The notes: generated from the letters alone by a model not told the origin. 64,000 nucleotides of DNA from Selenomonas sp. AE3005 (GCF_000686945.1 NZ_JMME01000001.1:310001-374000); one strand, 5' to 3'. Positions 44,166 through 52,798 are shown, numbered from the stretch's first letter. Numbers and translations are program-made.

Positions 44166-45776
44166 TTGCTGGAATTACATTTAACGAATAATCGAGCGTT
44201 TGCGTGGCAGCAGGCCGGGAATGTGTGGACTAAGGGGTTTTTGTTTGCATCGAACGGACGGCAATATGTAGGCGTGGATTTACCGGAATTCTTTTTAGGT
44301 ATTGAAACGGAACAAGACTTTGCTGAAAGGCTTCGTGAGGCTAATGGCAGCTTTTGTGTAGCAGTAAAAACTGCTAATGGTTATATGGTGGCTGTTGACC
44401 GTTTGCGGTCGATGTTGATGTTTGTGGCGCAGCGTGATGGACGTATTATTATTGGCGATGATGCTAATGCCTTGCGAGATAAGTTAGGGCTGGACGAATC
44501 TGATTTGGATGCCTTAAAGGTGGAGGAGTTGCGTCAATCTGGTTATACAGTGGGCAGTCATACAATTTACAAAAGTATAGCTCAACTGTGTGGCGGTGAG
44601 TATGCAGTGATAACGGAAAACAACTATTCTATCAATTATTATTACGAGCATACGCATGGCAATTTTATGACGATCAGTAAGGCAGACGCATTTCAGCAGT
44701 TGGATGGTATATCTGAGCGGATGTTTAAGCGGCTGATTGAGTCTGTAGATGGACGACAGATTGTTGTGCCTCTTAGTGGTGGTTATGATTCCCGATATAT
44801 TGTGGCATGGCTTAAAAAGTTGGGCTATGAAAATGTATGCTGCTTTACCTATGGGCGCAGGGATAGTTTTGAGGTACAGATTTCCCATCAAGTGGCAAAA
44901 AAACTTAATTATGAATGGCATTTTGTAGAATATACTGATGAAACATGGCAATCGATATTTGCCGAGGAATGGCGGTCGTTTTATGAATACTCCGGGCAGT
45001 TAAGCCAGCTACCTCATTGTCAGGATATTTATGCTATTAAGACTTTGCTGGAGCGGGGAATTATCCATAAGGATTCTGTGGTGGTACCGGGATATTGTGG
45101 TGATGTGCTTGGGGGAAGTTTTTTAGTCGAGGATAAGACATTAGTGGAGATTAGTAAAACTGGATTGGCAATGTATATCAATAAATGTCATTTCAACTTT
45201 ATGCAACCTACAAATTTGACCGCTATGGTAGTAGCAGATATAGAATCAGATATATTAAAAGACATTTCAGTTTTAGATTCTTTTAATTCCGAGATGGAAG
45301 AGTGGCTGACAAAACATCGCTGGTCAAAGTTTATTGTCAATGCCTTACGCGGCTATGACTACTTTGGCTTGGAATGGCGAATGCCACTTTGGGATAACGA
45401 ACTTATGGAATTTTGGTATCGTGTACCAAATGAACATAGGAGCCGGGTCACTTGGTATGATGAATATTTGTTGACTGGTGTTTTTAAAGAATATGACATT
45501 GATATTGTAAAAGATATGCCTGCACCGCAAAGCCTAGTTGTTTCGAACATCAAGCGCTTAGTGAAAAAATCGCCATTAGGAAATGAGGCGAGGAAATTGC
45601 ATACCTATATAAGACGGAAATTGGGTAAGGTTCAGGATTTTAATCAAACCAGCAGTATCTGCAATTACATAAAGAATGATTCCAGAGTAACAGGTACAGA
45701 GAATATTGCTGATCCGAATAATGTTAATGCATTTTTGGTACAGTGGTATTTGCAGAAAATAATAGAATATCACTGA
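44166..45776 (+). CDS. Asparagine-synthetase-like amidotransferase of the glycan locus
   Basis: The C-terminal half is an asparagine-synthase PP-loop ATPase (VVPLSGGYDSRYIVAWLKK, motif near residue 205; DYFGLEWRMPLWDNELMEFW). The N-terminal half has the glutaminase-fold outline (GSFCVAVKTANGYMVAVDRLRSMLMFV) but no Cys at position 2, so it cannot use glutamine by the standard mechanism. Proteins of this type in O-antigen loci (WbpS/WbpG-like) amidate uronic acids. Given the uronic-acid genes upstream, amidation of a diacetamido-uronic acid is a reasonable inference. TTG 44166 follows GGAG by 8 nt; GTG 44157 is the alternative. Confidence 0.78.
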   Translation: MLELHLTNNRAFAWQQAGNVWTKGFLFASNGRQYVGVDLPEFFLGIETEQDFAERLREANGSFCVAVKTANGYMVAVDRLRSMLMFVAQRDGRIIIGDDANALRDKLGLDESDLDALKVEELRQSGYTVGSHTIYKSIAQLCGGEYAVITENNYSINYYYEHTHGNFMTISKADAFQQLDGISERMFKRLIESVDGRQIVVPLSGGYDSRYIVAWLKKLGYENVCCFTYGRRDSFEVQISHQVAKKLNYEWHFVEYTDETWQSIFAEEWRSFYEYSGQLSQLPHCQDIYAIKTLLERGIIHKDSVVVPGYCGDVLGGSFLVEDKTLVEISKTGLAMYINKCHFNFMQPTNLTAMVVADIESDILKDISVLDSFNSEMEEWLTKHRWSKFIVNALRGYDYFGLEWRMPLWDNELMEFWYRVPNEHRSRVTWYDEYLLTGVFKEYDIDIVKDMPAPQSLVVSNIKRLVKKSPLGNEARKLHTYIRRKLGKVQDFNQTSSICNYIKNDSRVTGTENIADPNNVNAFLVQWYLQKIIEYH

Positions 45777-45950
45777 TTGTCCTAAACGGGGGATACGATT
45801 CATAAAGTGTTAATGCATTTTTTATGAGTTCTTTAATTTATTTTTCGATAAATTAGTCATTTCCACTATTTTATAAATTGATGTGCTTTAATAAAATGAA
45901 TTTGAAATTTTATATATGTATAATTAAATTCTTAGCAGGGAGGTATATAG
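45777..45950. other. AT-rich intergenic region
   Basis: No frame or clear promoter spacing is visible in these 174 nt. TATAAT-like strings occur near 45919, with GGGAGG at the end serving the next gene. It marks the border of the polyprenyl-pentose-like module. Confidence 0.4.
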
Positions 45951-46823
45951 ATGGGCGACATAATAATGTCGGTGGTACAGGAAATGCGCCCCAGTCAGTG
46001 GACAAAAAATATGTTGGTTTATGCGGCGTTACTTTTTGGCGGTAGTTTGTTTGCTGAGAATAAGCTGTTACTGACGACAGTTGCTTTTGGGGCGTTTTGC
46101 TTAGCTAGTAGTGGTGTGTATTTTGTTAATGATATTGCTGATGTAGAGAAGGACAGGTTGAATCCGAAAAAATGTAAACGACCGATTGCAGCAGGTAAAA
46201 TTGACATGCCAATTGCGTGTGTCTGCGCGGTGCTTTTGTTTACGGGGGGGGGATATCTTTCTTATACAGTAAATGAAGGTTGTTTTTCTTTGCTTGCAGT
46301 ATATGTGCTACTGAATATTGGTTACACGTTTTACCTCAAACATATTGTTATTATTGATGTGATGATTATTGCGGCTGGGTTTGTTATAAGGGCTGTTATG
46401 GGGGCGGTGGCCATAGGGGAAGATATGACCATGTGGTTTTTACTGTGTGTGATGTTTTTGTCTCTGTTTCTTGCCTTGGGGAAACGGCGGCATGAACTTG
46501 TGGCCTTGGAAGATAACAAAGTTGCTCAGGGACGAAAGGTCTTGCAATTTTATAGCGTTGACCTTATTGACCAATTTATGACCATCGCCACAACAGCATT
46601 GCTTATCTGTTATGCCCTTTTTACCGTAGATGTCAATACTAAAAACCATGAAAGCATGCCTTATACTGTGCCGTTGGCGTTATATGGCATGTTCTACTAC
46701 CTCTATGTGGTGCGGGTGAAGCATGGTGGTGGCGCACCGGATGAAGCATTATACAAGGAAAAGCCAATAATGGCTGTAGTTCTTCTGTACTTAGTCAGCA
46801 TTATTGTGATTCGTAACTTGTGA
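45951..46823 (+). CDS. UbiA-family prenyltransferase, decaprenyl-phosphate phosphoribosyltransferase-like
   Basis: The 290-residue protein has about nine membrane helices and the UbiA Asp-rich motif NDIADVEKDRLNPKKCKRPIAAG (about 61-83), plus YLKHIVIIDVMIIAAGFVIRAVMGA as a second motif region. The N-terminus MRPSQWTKNMLVYAALLFG is characteristic of the branch containing mycobacterial Rv3806c, which joins PRPP to decaprenyl phosphate. It is first of a tight five-gene set with a PAP2-like protein, an SDR, a small transporter and a GT-C protein, which fits a polyprenyl-phosphoryl-ribose or -arabinose pathway. Confidence 0.82.
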   Translation: MGDIIMSVVQEMRPSQWTKNMLVYAALLFGGSLFAENKLLLTTVAFGAFCLASSGVYFVNDIADVEKDRLNPKKCKRPIAAGKIDMPIACVCAVLLFTGGGYLSYTVNEGCFSLLAVYVLLNIGYTFYLKHIVIIDVMIIAAGFVIRAVMGAVAIGEDMTMWFLLCVMFLSLFLALGKRRHELVALEDNKVAQGRKVLQFYSVDLIDQFMTIATTALLICYALFTVDVNTKNHESMPYTVPLALYGMFYYLYVVRVKHGGGAPDEALYKEKPIMAVVLLYLVSIIVIRNL

Positions 46824-46835
46824 TGGGGGAAATTT

Positions 46836-47207
46836 ATGAACTTTGTTAATTTTATATTGGTTCTTGCAGGAGTACTGTTAAATGCTGCGGCTCAATTATG
46901 CATCAAGCAGGGAATGAATATTATTGGTAACATTTCGCTGGATACTGGAGCTGTTTTAGCAATGATTCTTAGAGCAGCTACAAATCCATATATTATTGCA
47001 GGCTTGACGTGTTATGTAATTTCCGTACTGGTTTGGATGGTCGTTCTTTCTAAAGTTGAAGTAAGCTTGGCTTATCCTTTTTTGAGCATTGGCTATATTG
47101 TTACTGCTTTCGTGGGTTATTTTTTTATGGGCGAAACTTTAGGGCTGTATAAGATACTGGGAATCGTTACGATTTGTGCAGGTATCGGCATTATGTTCAA
47201 GGCATAA
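46836..47207 (+). CDS. Small multidrug-resistance/EamA-type four-helix transporter
   Basis: This 123-residue protein has four predicted helices. It starts with the SMR-like pattern FILVLAGVLLNAAAQLCIKQGM and ends with LAYPFLSIGYIVTAFVGYFFMGETL and KILGIVTICAGIGIMFKA. It resembles ArnE/ArnF, which flip undecaprenyl-phosphate-aminoarabinose. In this operon, flipping of a polyprenyl-phosphoryl-pentose is the natural hypothesis. It is 12 nt after the UbiA gene. Confidence 0.8.
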   Translation: MNFVNFILVLAGVLLNAAAQLCIKQGMNIIGNISLDTGAVLAMILRAATNPYIIAGLTCYVISVLVWMVVLSKVEVSLAYPFLSIGYIVTAFVGYFFMGETLGLYKILGIVTICAGIGIMFKA

Positions 47208-47220
47208 GGGGGATTATTTA

Positions 47221-48198
47221 ATGCGTTATGTAGTAGTGGGTGGTAATGGTTTTGTAGGATACCACTTGGTGAAAGAGTTGTTGACAACAGGTGAAAACAT
47301 TGTTGTTTTAGATACGTTGCGACCCAAAGCGGATATTCAAGATAAAATTGTGTATCAGGAAATGGATATTCGTAATCAGAAGGCTGTGGACAGCTTTGCG
47401 TTTACTCCTGACGATGTGGTGGTACAGTTAGCTGCAAATCAGTATCATGTCAAGGTGCCCCAAGGGGAAAAAGCAATGCATGACTATTTCTTTGGTACAA
47501 ATCTTGTTGGTACGCAAAATCTATTGGTGTCAATGGAAAAGCAAGGCTGTAAAAATATGATTTTCTTCAGTACAGATATGACTTATGGTAAGCCACAATA
47601 CTTGCCAGTAGACACTAAGCATCCGCAAGTGCCGTTTGGTTACTATGGTGCTAGTAAAAAAGCTGCTGAAAAGGTATGCCGTCAGTATCGAGAAAAAGGA
47701 TTTAACATTACAATTTTCCGTCCACGCATGATTTTGGGGCCAGGAAGATTAGGAATTTTAGCCAAATTATTTCGGCTGATGGATTATAATTTGCCAGTAC
47801 CACTTATTGGCAAGGGCAAAAACTGTTATCAGATGGTATCGGTATTTGACTGTGTACAGGCCATTATAAAATGTGTTGAGCATGGCATACCTAATCGTGA
47901 ATATAATCTGGGTTCCGATAATCCGCCGACGGTTTATGAGCTTTTGCATGATGTAATATATGATGTCGGCTCACATTCCTCCCTGATTCGTACAAACGGA
48001 AAAATGGTAAAAACGATATTAGCTGGAATGGGGCACTTAGGAATTTCTCTCATGTATCGGGAACAATATGAAATTGCTGATGAGAATTATATTCTTGATA
48101 TTCAAGCAACCAAAGATGAGCTTGGATGGCATCCTCAGTATAATGACAAGGATATGTTATATTCGGCTTATGAAGCATATAAAGGGGCGGGCAACTGA
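47221..48198 (+). CDS. Extended SDR-family NAD(P)-dependent epimerase/dehydratase
   Basis: This 325-residue enzyme has the N-terminal GGNGFVG cofactor loop, the D-x2-N-like DIRNQKAV and LAANQY segments, the catalytic FFSTDMTYGKP and YYGASKK (Tyr-x3-Lys), and FRPRMILGPGRLG. It acts on a nucleotide- or lipid-linked sugar. In the mycobacterial arabinose pathway the 2-epimerisation uses DprE1/DprE2, where DprE2 is an SDR; here a DprE1-like flavoprotein is absent, so the exact step is open. ATG 47221 follows AAGGGGG. Confidence 0.78.
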   Translation: MRYVVVGGNGFVGYHLVKELLTTGENIVVLDTLRPKADIQDKIVYQEMDIRNQKAVDSFAFTPDDVVVQLAANQYHVKVPQGEKAMHDYFFGTNLVGTQNLLVSMEKQGCKNMIFFSTDMTYGKPQYLPVDTKHPQVPFGYYGASKKAAEKVCRQYREKGFNITIFRPRMILGPGRLGILAKLFRLMDYNLPVPLIGKGKNCYQMVSVFDCVQAIIKCVEHGIPNREYNLGSDNPPTVYELLHDVIYDVGSHSSLIRTNGKMVKTILAGMGHLGISLMYREQYEIADENYILDIQATKDELGWHPQYNDKDMLYSAYEAYKGAGN

Positions 48199-48602
48199 TG
48201 ATTTATGTCTTAATACCTTTTTTGTCATGGTGCATAGCAGGCTGTTTGAAATTTGTGATTAACTGCCTGCGCTTCGGGCGCAAGGCGAAGTCAATGATTG
48301 GCTATGGTGGTTTTCCAAGCACCCATACTACTATAATGTCATCAGTGGTATTCTTTGCAGGATTTAAAGAAGGATTTACTACACCATTGTTTTCCATAGG
48401 GTTAGGGGCATTGTTAGTATTGGTTATTGATGCTCATGGATTGCGCCGCAAGGTGGGAGAACAAGCAAAAATCTTGAATGAGTTGCAGGATGATATAGCT
48501 TTGCGGGAAAGTATGGGGCATAGCTGGGGAGAAATCTTTGGCGGCCTGATATTAGGAATAGCAATCGCATATTGGAGCAGTATTTTATCGGGGGAAATAT
48601 GA
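48198..48602 (+). CDS. DUF212 (divergent PAP2) family membrane protein
   Basis: This 134-residue protein has about four helices and GYGGFPSTHTTIMSSVVFF and SMGHSWGEIFGGLILGI, the split phosphatase motifs (SxH and later H) of the divergent PAP2/DUF212 family. As a lipid-phosphate phosphatase it could remove the 5-phosphate from a polyprenyl-phosphoryl-5-phosphoribose, as Rv3807c is proposed to do beside Rv3806c. The start overlaps the SDR stop and its end overlaps the GT-C gene (ATGA). Confidence 0.82.
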   Translation: MIYVLIPFLSWCIAGCLKFVINCLRFGRKAKSMIGYGGFPSTHTTIMSSVVFFAGFKEGFTTPLFSIGLGALLVLVIDAHGLRRKVGEQAKILNELQDDIALRESMGHSWGEIFGGLILGIAIAYWSSILSGEI

Positions 48603-50266
48603 AACTAAAAACATGGCGACAATTAAAATTTTGTTACGCGATTATTCTGTTATCGATTATCCTATACTTAATGAGACCATTTTTCTCGGTAGAAATAACA
48701 GACGAGGTTTTTGCAGTTTCGGAAATATACAATTTTTCACAAGGTAATATTCCCTTTATGGATGTATGGACAGCTCAAACGGGAGCTTGGTTTTTTACCC
48801 CGTTTTTGAGTTTATATATGTATCTTAATGGTGGCTTAGATGGAGTGGTCTTGTATTTTAGGATTTTGTATGTAATAGTAGCTTTCTCGTTAGTGATAAT
48901 CACTTATTATTGTTTGAAGCATCAAACTGTTTATGATGATAAAATACCTTTTTATACGCTAGTGCCTATATTGTTGCTAGTTCCATATTCTACGTTCATG
49001 TGGTCGTATAATTATTTTTTGAGTTATTCCCATTATTTGGCTGCTGTATTATTATTTACGATAAATAATAATGAGCGGGAATATGGTAAATATTGCTTGA
49101 TGGGAAGCATCATGGGGATTGGATGCTGTGGCTATCCGCCGATGATTATTTCTGCTTTTTTGCTAGCTGTGCCAATTTACTGGAAGCACCGTCGTACTTA
49201 TGGTAAATATCAAATGATGGCCTATCTGGTATCAGGAATGACGATTGGGAGTTTGTTCCTGTTATATATTTTTAGTCATGGCAGTTTGGAACAATTTTCA
49301 TTGGCATGGGAAGCAATCATGCACTCTCCGCATGAGGAGGGGAAGGTTTTCGGTTTAAAAGGAATTTTACAGATTTTTGTAAAACCTTTTTTGAGTAAAG
49401 ACCTATTTTTTATATATTTGCTTGTCGTATGTGGTGTAGTTTGGCATTGGCGAAAGACAGATAGTTTTTTTAGGTATTGCTGGTATTTGCTTTTTGCTAT
49501 TTGGCTTTGTACATACTCTACTCATCCAATGTATGTTTCCCTTGTTATATTAGTATCGATAACTTTTTGCTACTATCTGTGCAGCAAAAGAAGGTTTGTG
49601 GAAAATATGGGAATGTCAGTATTAACATTTGTATTAGGAGTGCTGGTTTACTGCATTTCCTCGGATAATATGAGTATTATAGTGGCCATTGGTGTTTTGG
49701 GCTCTTTGGCAATGTTTTTGTCAATTATATATTGGTGGCAAATGTACCGTGAAGAAATATTAACGGAAAAAATATTTCATATTGGACTGGCAATGTTATG
49801 TTTATCAGTTCTTAGCTCATATACTTATGTTTATCGTGATGTACATCCTTGGCAGGTTGAAGCGAAAGTTGAGTCTGGGATTTATAAAGGGTTGTACACG
49901 ACCAATGCTCGTAAACAGTATGTGGAAACTGTTGAGAAATTTGTAAACTTTAATGTCGCGCATGAAGATAAAATTTGTACTACTTGTTTAGCACCTTATG
50001 TTTATCTTATGGCTGAAGCTAAATGTTTTACACCATGGACGTGGGATAGTCAATTCTTAGCCAGGGGGAAGAAGAATGCAAAGCCGTTAATAAGTTGGTT
50101 TGAGGCCAAGGGCGAGTTGCCAGATGTATTTATTGGTGTGTCATGGAAGGGATATGAATATCCTAATGATGCAATCGAGATAAACAGGTTTATGAATGAA
50201 AATGGATATAGACTGGTGGCAGAAGATTATATTAATGGCGAGCGTATTTGGTGTTGGCGGCGTTGA
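48599..50266 (+). CDS. GT-C-type membrane glycosyltransferase candidate
   Basis: The 555-residue protein has about 11-13 membrane helices and an acidic motif in its first extracytoplasmic loop (FSVEITDEVFAVSEIYNFSQG), where GT-C enzymes such as ArnT, PMT and arabinosyltransferases carry catalytic Asp/Glu. A soluble C-terminal part follows (about 430-555). Such enzymes use polyprenyl-phosphate sugars outside the membrane, which fits the preceding four genes. It closes the operon. I do not recognise a specific named homologue. Confidence 0.7.
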   Translation: MKLKTWRQLKFCYAIILLSIILYLMRPFFSVEITDEVFAVSEIYNFSQGNIPFMDVWTAQTGAWFFTPFLSLYMYLNGGLDGVVLYFRILYVIVAFSLVIITYYCLKHQTVYDDKIPFYTLVPILLLVPYSTFMWSYNYFLSYSHYLAAVLLFTINNNEREYGKYCLMGSIMGIGCCGYPPMIISAFLLAVPIYWKHRRTYGKYQMMAYLVSGMTIGSLFLLYIFSHGSLEQFSLAWEAIMHSPHEEGKVFGLKGILQIFVKPFLSKDLFFIYLLVVCGVVWHWRKTDSFFRYCWYLLFAIWLCTYSTHPMYVSLVILVSITFCYYLCSKRRFVENMGMSVLTFVLGVLVYCISSDNMSIIVAIGVLGSLAMFLSIIYWWQMYREEILTEKIFHIGLAMLCLSVLSSYTYVYRDVHPWQVEAKVESGIYKGLYTTNARKQYVETVEKFVNFNVAHEDKICTTCLAPYVYLMAEAKCFTPWTWDSQFLARGKKNAKPLISWFEAKGELPDVFIGVSWKGYEYPNDAIEINRFMNENGYRLVAEDYINGERIWCWRR

Positions 50267-50454
50267 TTAATGATTGATTATGAATCGTGGAATTATTTGA
50301 GGAGGTGATGTTTGTATGTAACTGCAAAGTAATACAGTGTACTCTGCTATAATGATGTATATGACAGACTGAGCATTATCTTTTCAGGCATTGCTGAGCG
50401 TGGCGAGTTCAATGCCGCATATATCAGTATCAGGAAACGCGAAAAGTTGCCAAT

Positions 50455-51033
50455 GCACAAGCGTTTCTGTCAGGATTTAGTGGAGCCCTGCTTTCGGACG
50501 GATATCAGGGCTATAATAGCGTAGACAACGTCAATCGCCTTGGAGGCTGGCCTCATGCGCGCCGTAAGTTTGTCGATTCACTTCCGCAGAAAAAGGAAGG
50601 AGCTGCCGATACGGTTGCTGGTCAAGGCGTCCTCAAGATAAACAAATTGTTTGAGATTGAGGATAATCTTCGGAATTGTAGCCCTGCTGAGTGACAAAAA
50701 CAGCGAAAGTTTCAGTCAAAACCAGTGATTGAGGATTTCTTCACGTATATTGAGTCCAAACGGGATATTGTATTGCCCAAAGGGAACCTTGGCAAGGCTA
50801 TTAGTTATGCTATAAATCAGAAATCGGAGCTCACCTCATTTTTAAAGGATGGAAATGTTCCAATCCATAACAAAGCCTGCGAACGAAGTGTTCGTGCATT
50901 CTGCATTGGCCGCAGAGCCTGGCTTTTTGCAGGATCGCCCAAAGGTGCAGATGCCAGCGCGTATATATACAGTCTTGCAGAAACAGCTAAAGCGAACGGA
51001 AGGATTTTATGGGAATTGGTACCATCCAGATGA
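50455..51033 (+). pseudogene. IS66-family transposase remnant
   Basis: One frame reads AFLSGFSGALLSDGYQGYNS and VNRLGGWPHARRKFVD, then hits TGA at 50692-50694. It continues with KPVIEDFFTYIESKRDIV, IHNKACERSVRAFCIGRRAW and LFAGSPKGADASAYIYSLAE. These are the DDE-domain and C-terminal motifs of IS66 transposases. The 5' part, accessory orfs and inverted repeats are missing, and the 3' end fuses to another gene fragment near 50999. Confidence 0.85.
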
Positions 51034-51322
51034 TTTGCAGCAGAAGTTTAATAAGATTAGCGACTATTGCCGTGAGCAAGGGATAGAGTTGGTGTTTGTA
51101 TTTCCGCCAACACATATTGATTTGCAAGAAAGAGTGGCAGATTTTTGCTTAACGGAATATTATCGAAATTATAAACAGGAAATTCGTCAGCTGGGATGGA
51201 AAGTATATGATTTTGATGTACCTAATGAATTGACAGTGAACAGGCTGTTGTATAAAGACCCATATCATGCAGGGAAAGAAGTAAAGGAAAAAGTTGTACT
51301 TGATGTGTGGGAAGATAAATAG
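50999..51322 (+). pseudogene. C-terminal fragment of a DltD/AlgJ-like (SGNH-type) protein cut by the IS66 remnant
   Basis: From about 50999 the frame reads FYGNWYHPDDLQQKFNKISD, GIELVFVFPPTHIDLQERVA and VYDFDVPNELTVNR, then LLYKDPYHAGKEVKEKV. This looks like the end of an SGNH-like O-acylation partner protein. Upstream of this point the frame is only out-of-frame transposase, so the N-terminal two thirds are gone. Confidence 0.55.
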
Positions 51323-51408
51323 AGAACTAGAGCCATGATATGAACGATGTTTGTTGTTCTGACCTTAACTTAATGAAATTGGTCAATTTGCCCCGTCAAT
51401 AATTGTAC

Positions 51409-51546
51409 TTATGTAGTATGAAATGCATCGTTGCGTGAAAGTAGGTACATACAATACTGATTCATACTGATACCTTCGCGTTTGGCGCATTCCTAAAGTG
51501 CCTTGTGAAGTCCTTTAGGAATGCGGAGTTTGAACTGGACAGAGTA
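51409..51546 (-). pseudogene. Decayed copy of hicB (C-terminal part)
   Basis: On the minus strand the frame reads YSVQFKLRIPKGLHKAL, a stop, then ECAKREGISMNQYCMYLLSR and NDAFHTT. This is nearly the same as the end of the intact HicB at 38790, apart from the TAG. The downstream flank also resembles the hairpin at 38756-38780. No hicA copy is present beside it. Confidence 0.88.
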
Positions 51547-51572
51547 TTAGTTTCTTTGAGGAAATATGATTC

Positions 51573-51917
51573 ATGATTGATGTTAATAATAAATTGCTCG
51601 AATGGCGCGAGTTTTATGGGTATAAACAAAAACAGGTTGCGGAAGCTATAGGCGTCAATCGTACTACATATGCAAATTATGAATGTGGCAGGCGTTCTCC
51701 GGACATAGATGGGTTGGTCAGGTTGGCCAGGTTCTATGGGATTTCTCTTAACGAGTTGGTAGGTTGTAATACAAGTGAATCTGACAACATGGTTTTGCTG
51801 CCTCGTGACAGGCAACTGTTGGAGAATTTTCATAAGTTATCTGACATAAAGCAAAGGGCCTGCTTAGCCCATATGAAGCTTGATGTAGAGTTGGATTTTG
51901 AATTTCGTGACAAATAG
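51573..51917 (+). CDS. XRE-family transcriptional regulator
   Basis: The 114-residue protein begins with a Cro/C1-type HTH: LLEWREFYGYKQKQVAEAIGVNRTTYANYECGRRSPDIDGLVRLARFYGISLNELVG in outline (residues about 7-63). A C-terminal tail follows (LLPRDRQLLENFHKLSDIKQRACLAHMKL). Targets are unknown. It sits among degraded genes and is followed by a remnant of a second HTH gene. Confidence 0.85.
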   Translation: MIDVNNKLLEWREFYGYKQKQVAEAIGVNRTTYANYECGRRSPDIDGLVRLARFYGISLNELVGCNTSESDNMVLLPRDRQLLENFHKLSDIKQRACLAHMKLDVELDFEFRDK

Positions 51918-51937
51918 TGGTATTAACTTAGGCAAGT

Positions 51938-52045
51938 ATGACAAGGGGGAAGGTGCTGCCTAAGTCAGAAGATATTGCCAGGCTCGCCAGCTTCTACGAA
52001 ATGAGCGTGGATGAATTTTGGATGCTTAATGGAATAGTGTTATAA
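51938..52045 (+). pseudogene. Remnant of a second Cro/C1-type HTH gene
   Basis: A 35-codon frame reads KVLPKSEDIARLASFYEMSV followed by DEFWMLNGIVL, which matches the second half of an XRE HTH domain (compare PDIDGLVRLARFYGISLNELVG in the intact gene just upstream). The recognition helix and everything before it are lost. Confidence 0.6.
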
Positions 52046-52074
52046 CAAGGCATTAAAAGTAAGGAGGGATTTGC

Positions 52075-52167
52075 ATGCGCAAGAAGATTGTATCGGCAGC
52101 AGCTATGGCAGATAATAAGGCTATTCATGACTGGCTGATGAAGGAAATGGCAGCACAAGCCAAATAA
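52075..52167 (+). CDS. Small 30-residue peptide ORF
   Basis: An ATG at 52075 preceded by AAGGAGGG at ideal spacing opens a 30-codon frame starting MRKKIVSAAAMADNKAIHDW and ending in KEMAAQAK. It is predicted helical and is followed at once by a strong terminator (52174). The signals around it suggest real expression; function unknown. Confidence 0.45.
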   Translation: MRKKIVSAAAMADNKAIHDWLMKEMAAQAK

Positions 52168-52173
52168 GCAAAC

Positions 52174-52222
52174 AAGCCGCTGAATTAACGGGCTGTATGT
52201 CCTGTTAGTTCAGCGGCTTTAC
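52174..52222 (+). terminator. Terminator after the 30-residue ORF
   Basis: AAGCCGCTGAATTAAC (52174-52189) pairs with GTTAGTTCAGCGGCTT (52204-52219) with one G-T pair; the tail is T-rich but short. Confidence 0.75.
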
Positions 52223-52231
52223 TTTGCCATC

Positions 52232-52513
52232 ATGAGATTTTTCGGGTTAATAAAAGGATATGTCTTACTTTTATTGCATTATTTTTATTCGATATTATTT
52301 GTAGTTCGTATTTTCCAGAAAATAGTCTGGAAGTTTAAGCCGCCAACTGAATTTGGCGTAGGGCATTGGAAGCACCCTTATGATGATATAATGACTTGGG
52401 GAGTAAAGGCAGTGTTAGATGCCGACTTTGCACTGAACAAATTCCTTGGTAAAAGCGGTTTACGCTTGCCTGGCTTATCGGCATTAATGATTGGTACGGT
52501 ATCCTGGTTATAG
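52232..52513 (+). CDS. Hypothetical protein with one N-terminal membrane helix
   Basis: The 93-codon frame begins MRFFGLIKGYVLLLLHYFYS with a hydrophobic segment (about 5-27), then a polar part with FGVGHWKHPYDDIMTWG and a C-terminal Gly/Leu-rich stretch. There is no clear Shine-Dalgarno site before ATG 52232. It converges on the minus-strand ORF with 6 nt overlap. I recognise no family. Confidence 0.35.
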   Translation: MRFFGLIKGYVLLLLHYFYSILFVVRIFQKIVWKFKPPTEFGVGHWKHPYDDIMTWGVKAVLDADFALNKFLGKSGLRLPGLSALMIGTVSWL

Positions 52514-52798
52514 AGATCCGTTTTTTATCATATTTTGAAGTCTTGGGTCATATTTTGCGAATTTGTGTAACTCTTCGTTTGTGGGCCAACGATATCCATT
52601 CATAAGGTAATTACACCAGTCGTAAACGTCATAGTGCATGACATATTGTGCGCCGCCATATTCACGGCATTTTTCTATAAGTCCGCTATTACGGATAAGA
52701 TTTTTTCGTTCTTCGCGAGATATGCCACGTTCCTTGAGAACAAGCATAATCGTACCAAAGAATTTTTTTACTTCAATACGAAATGATGAAAATAGCAT
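52508..52798 (-). CDS. Hypothetical 96-residue protein
   Basis: A good ribosome site (AAAGGTGG) precedes ATG 52798 on the minus strand. The product is hydrophilic, starts MLFSSFRIEVKKFFGTIMLV and ends in a Trp/Tyr-rich region (YDVYDWCNYLMNGYRWPTNEELHKFAKYDP). Its single-domain size and location in the accessory strip suggest a mobile small gene; no family recognised. Confidence 0.45.
   Translation of the reverse strand: MLFSSFRIEVKKFFGTIMLVLKERGISREERKNLIRNSGLIEKCREYGGAQYVMHYDVYDWCNYLMNGYRWPTNEELHKFAKYDPRLQNMIKNGSL

Noticed and set aside
50849-51322. 157-codon ORF taken as a whole gene
   Set aside because: Its first 50 codons are an out-of-frame reading of the IS66 transposase; only the part after about 50999 is a real gene fragment.
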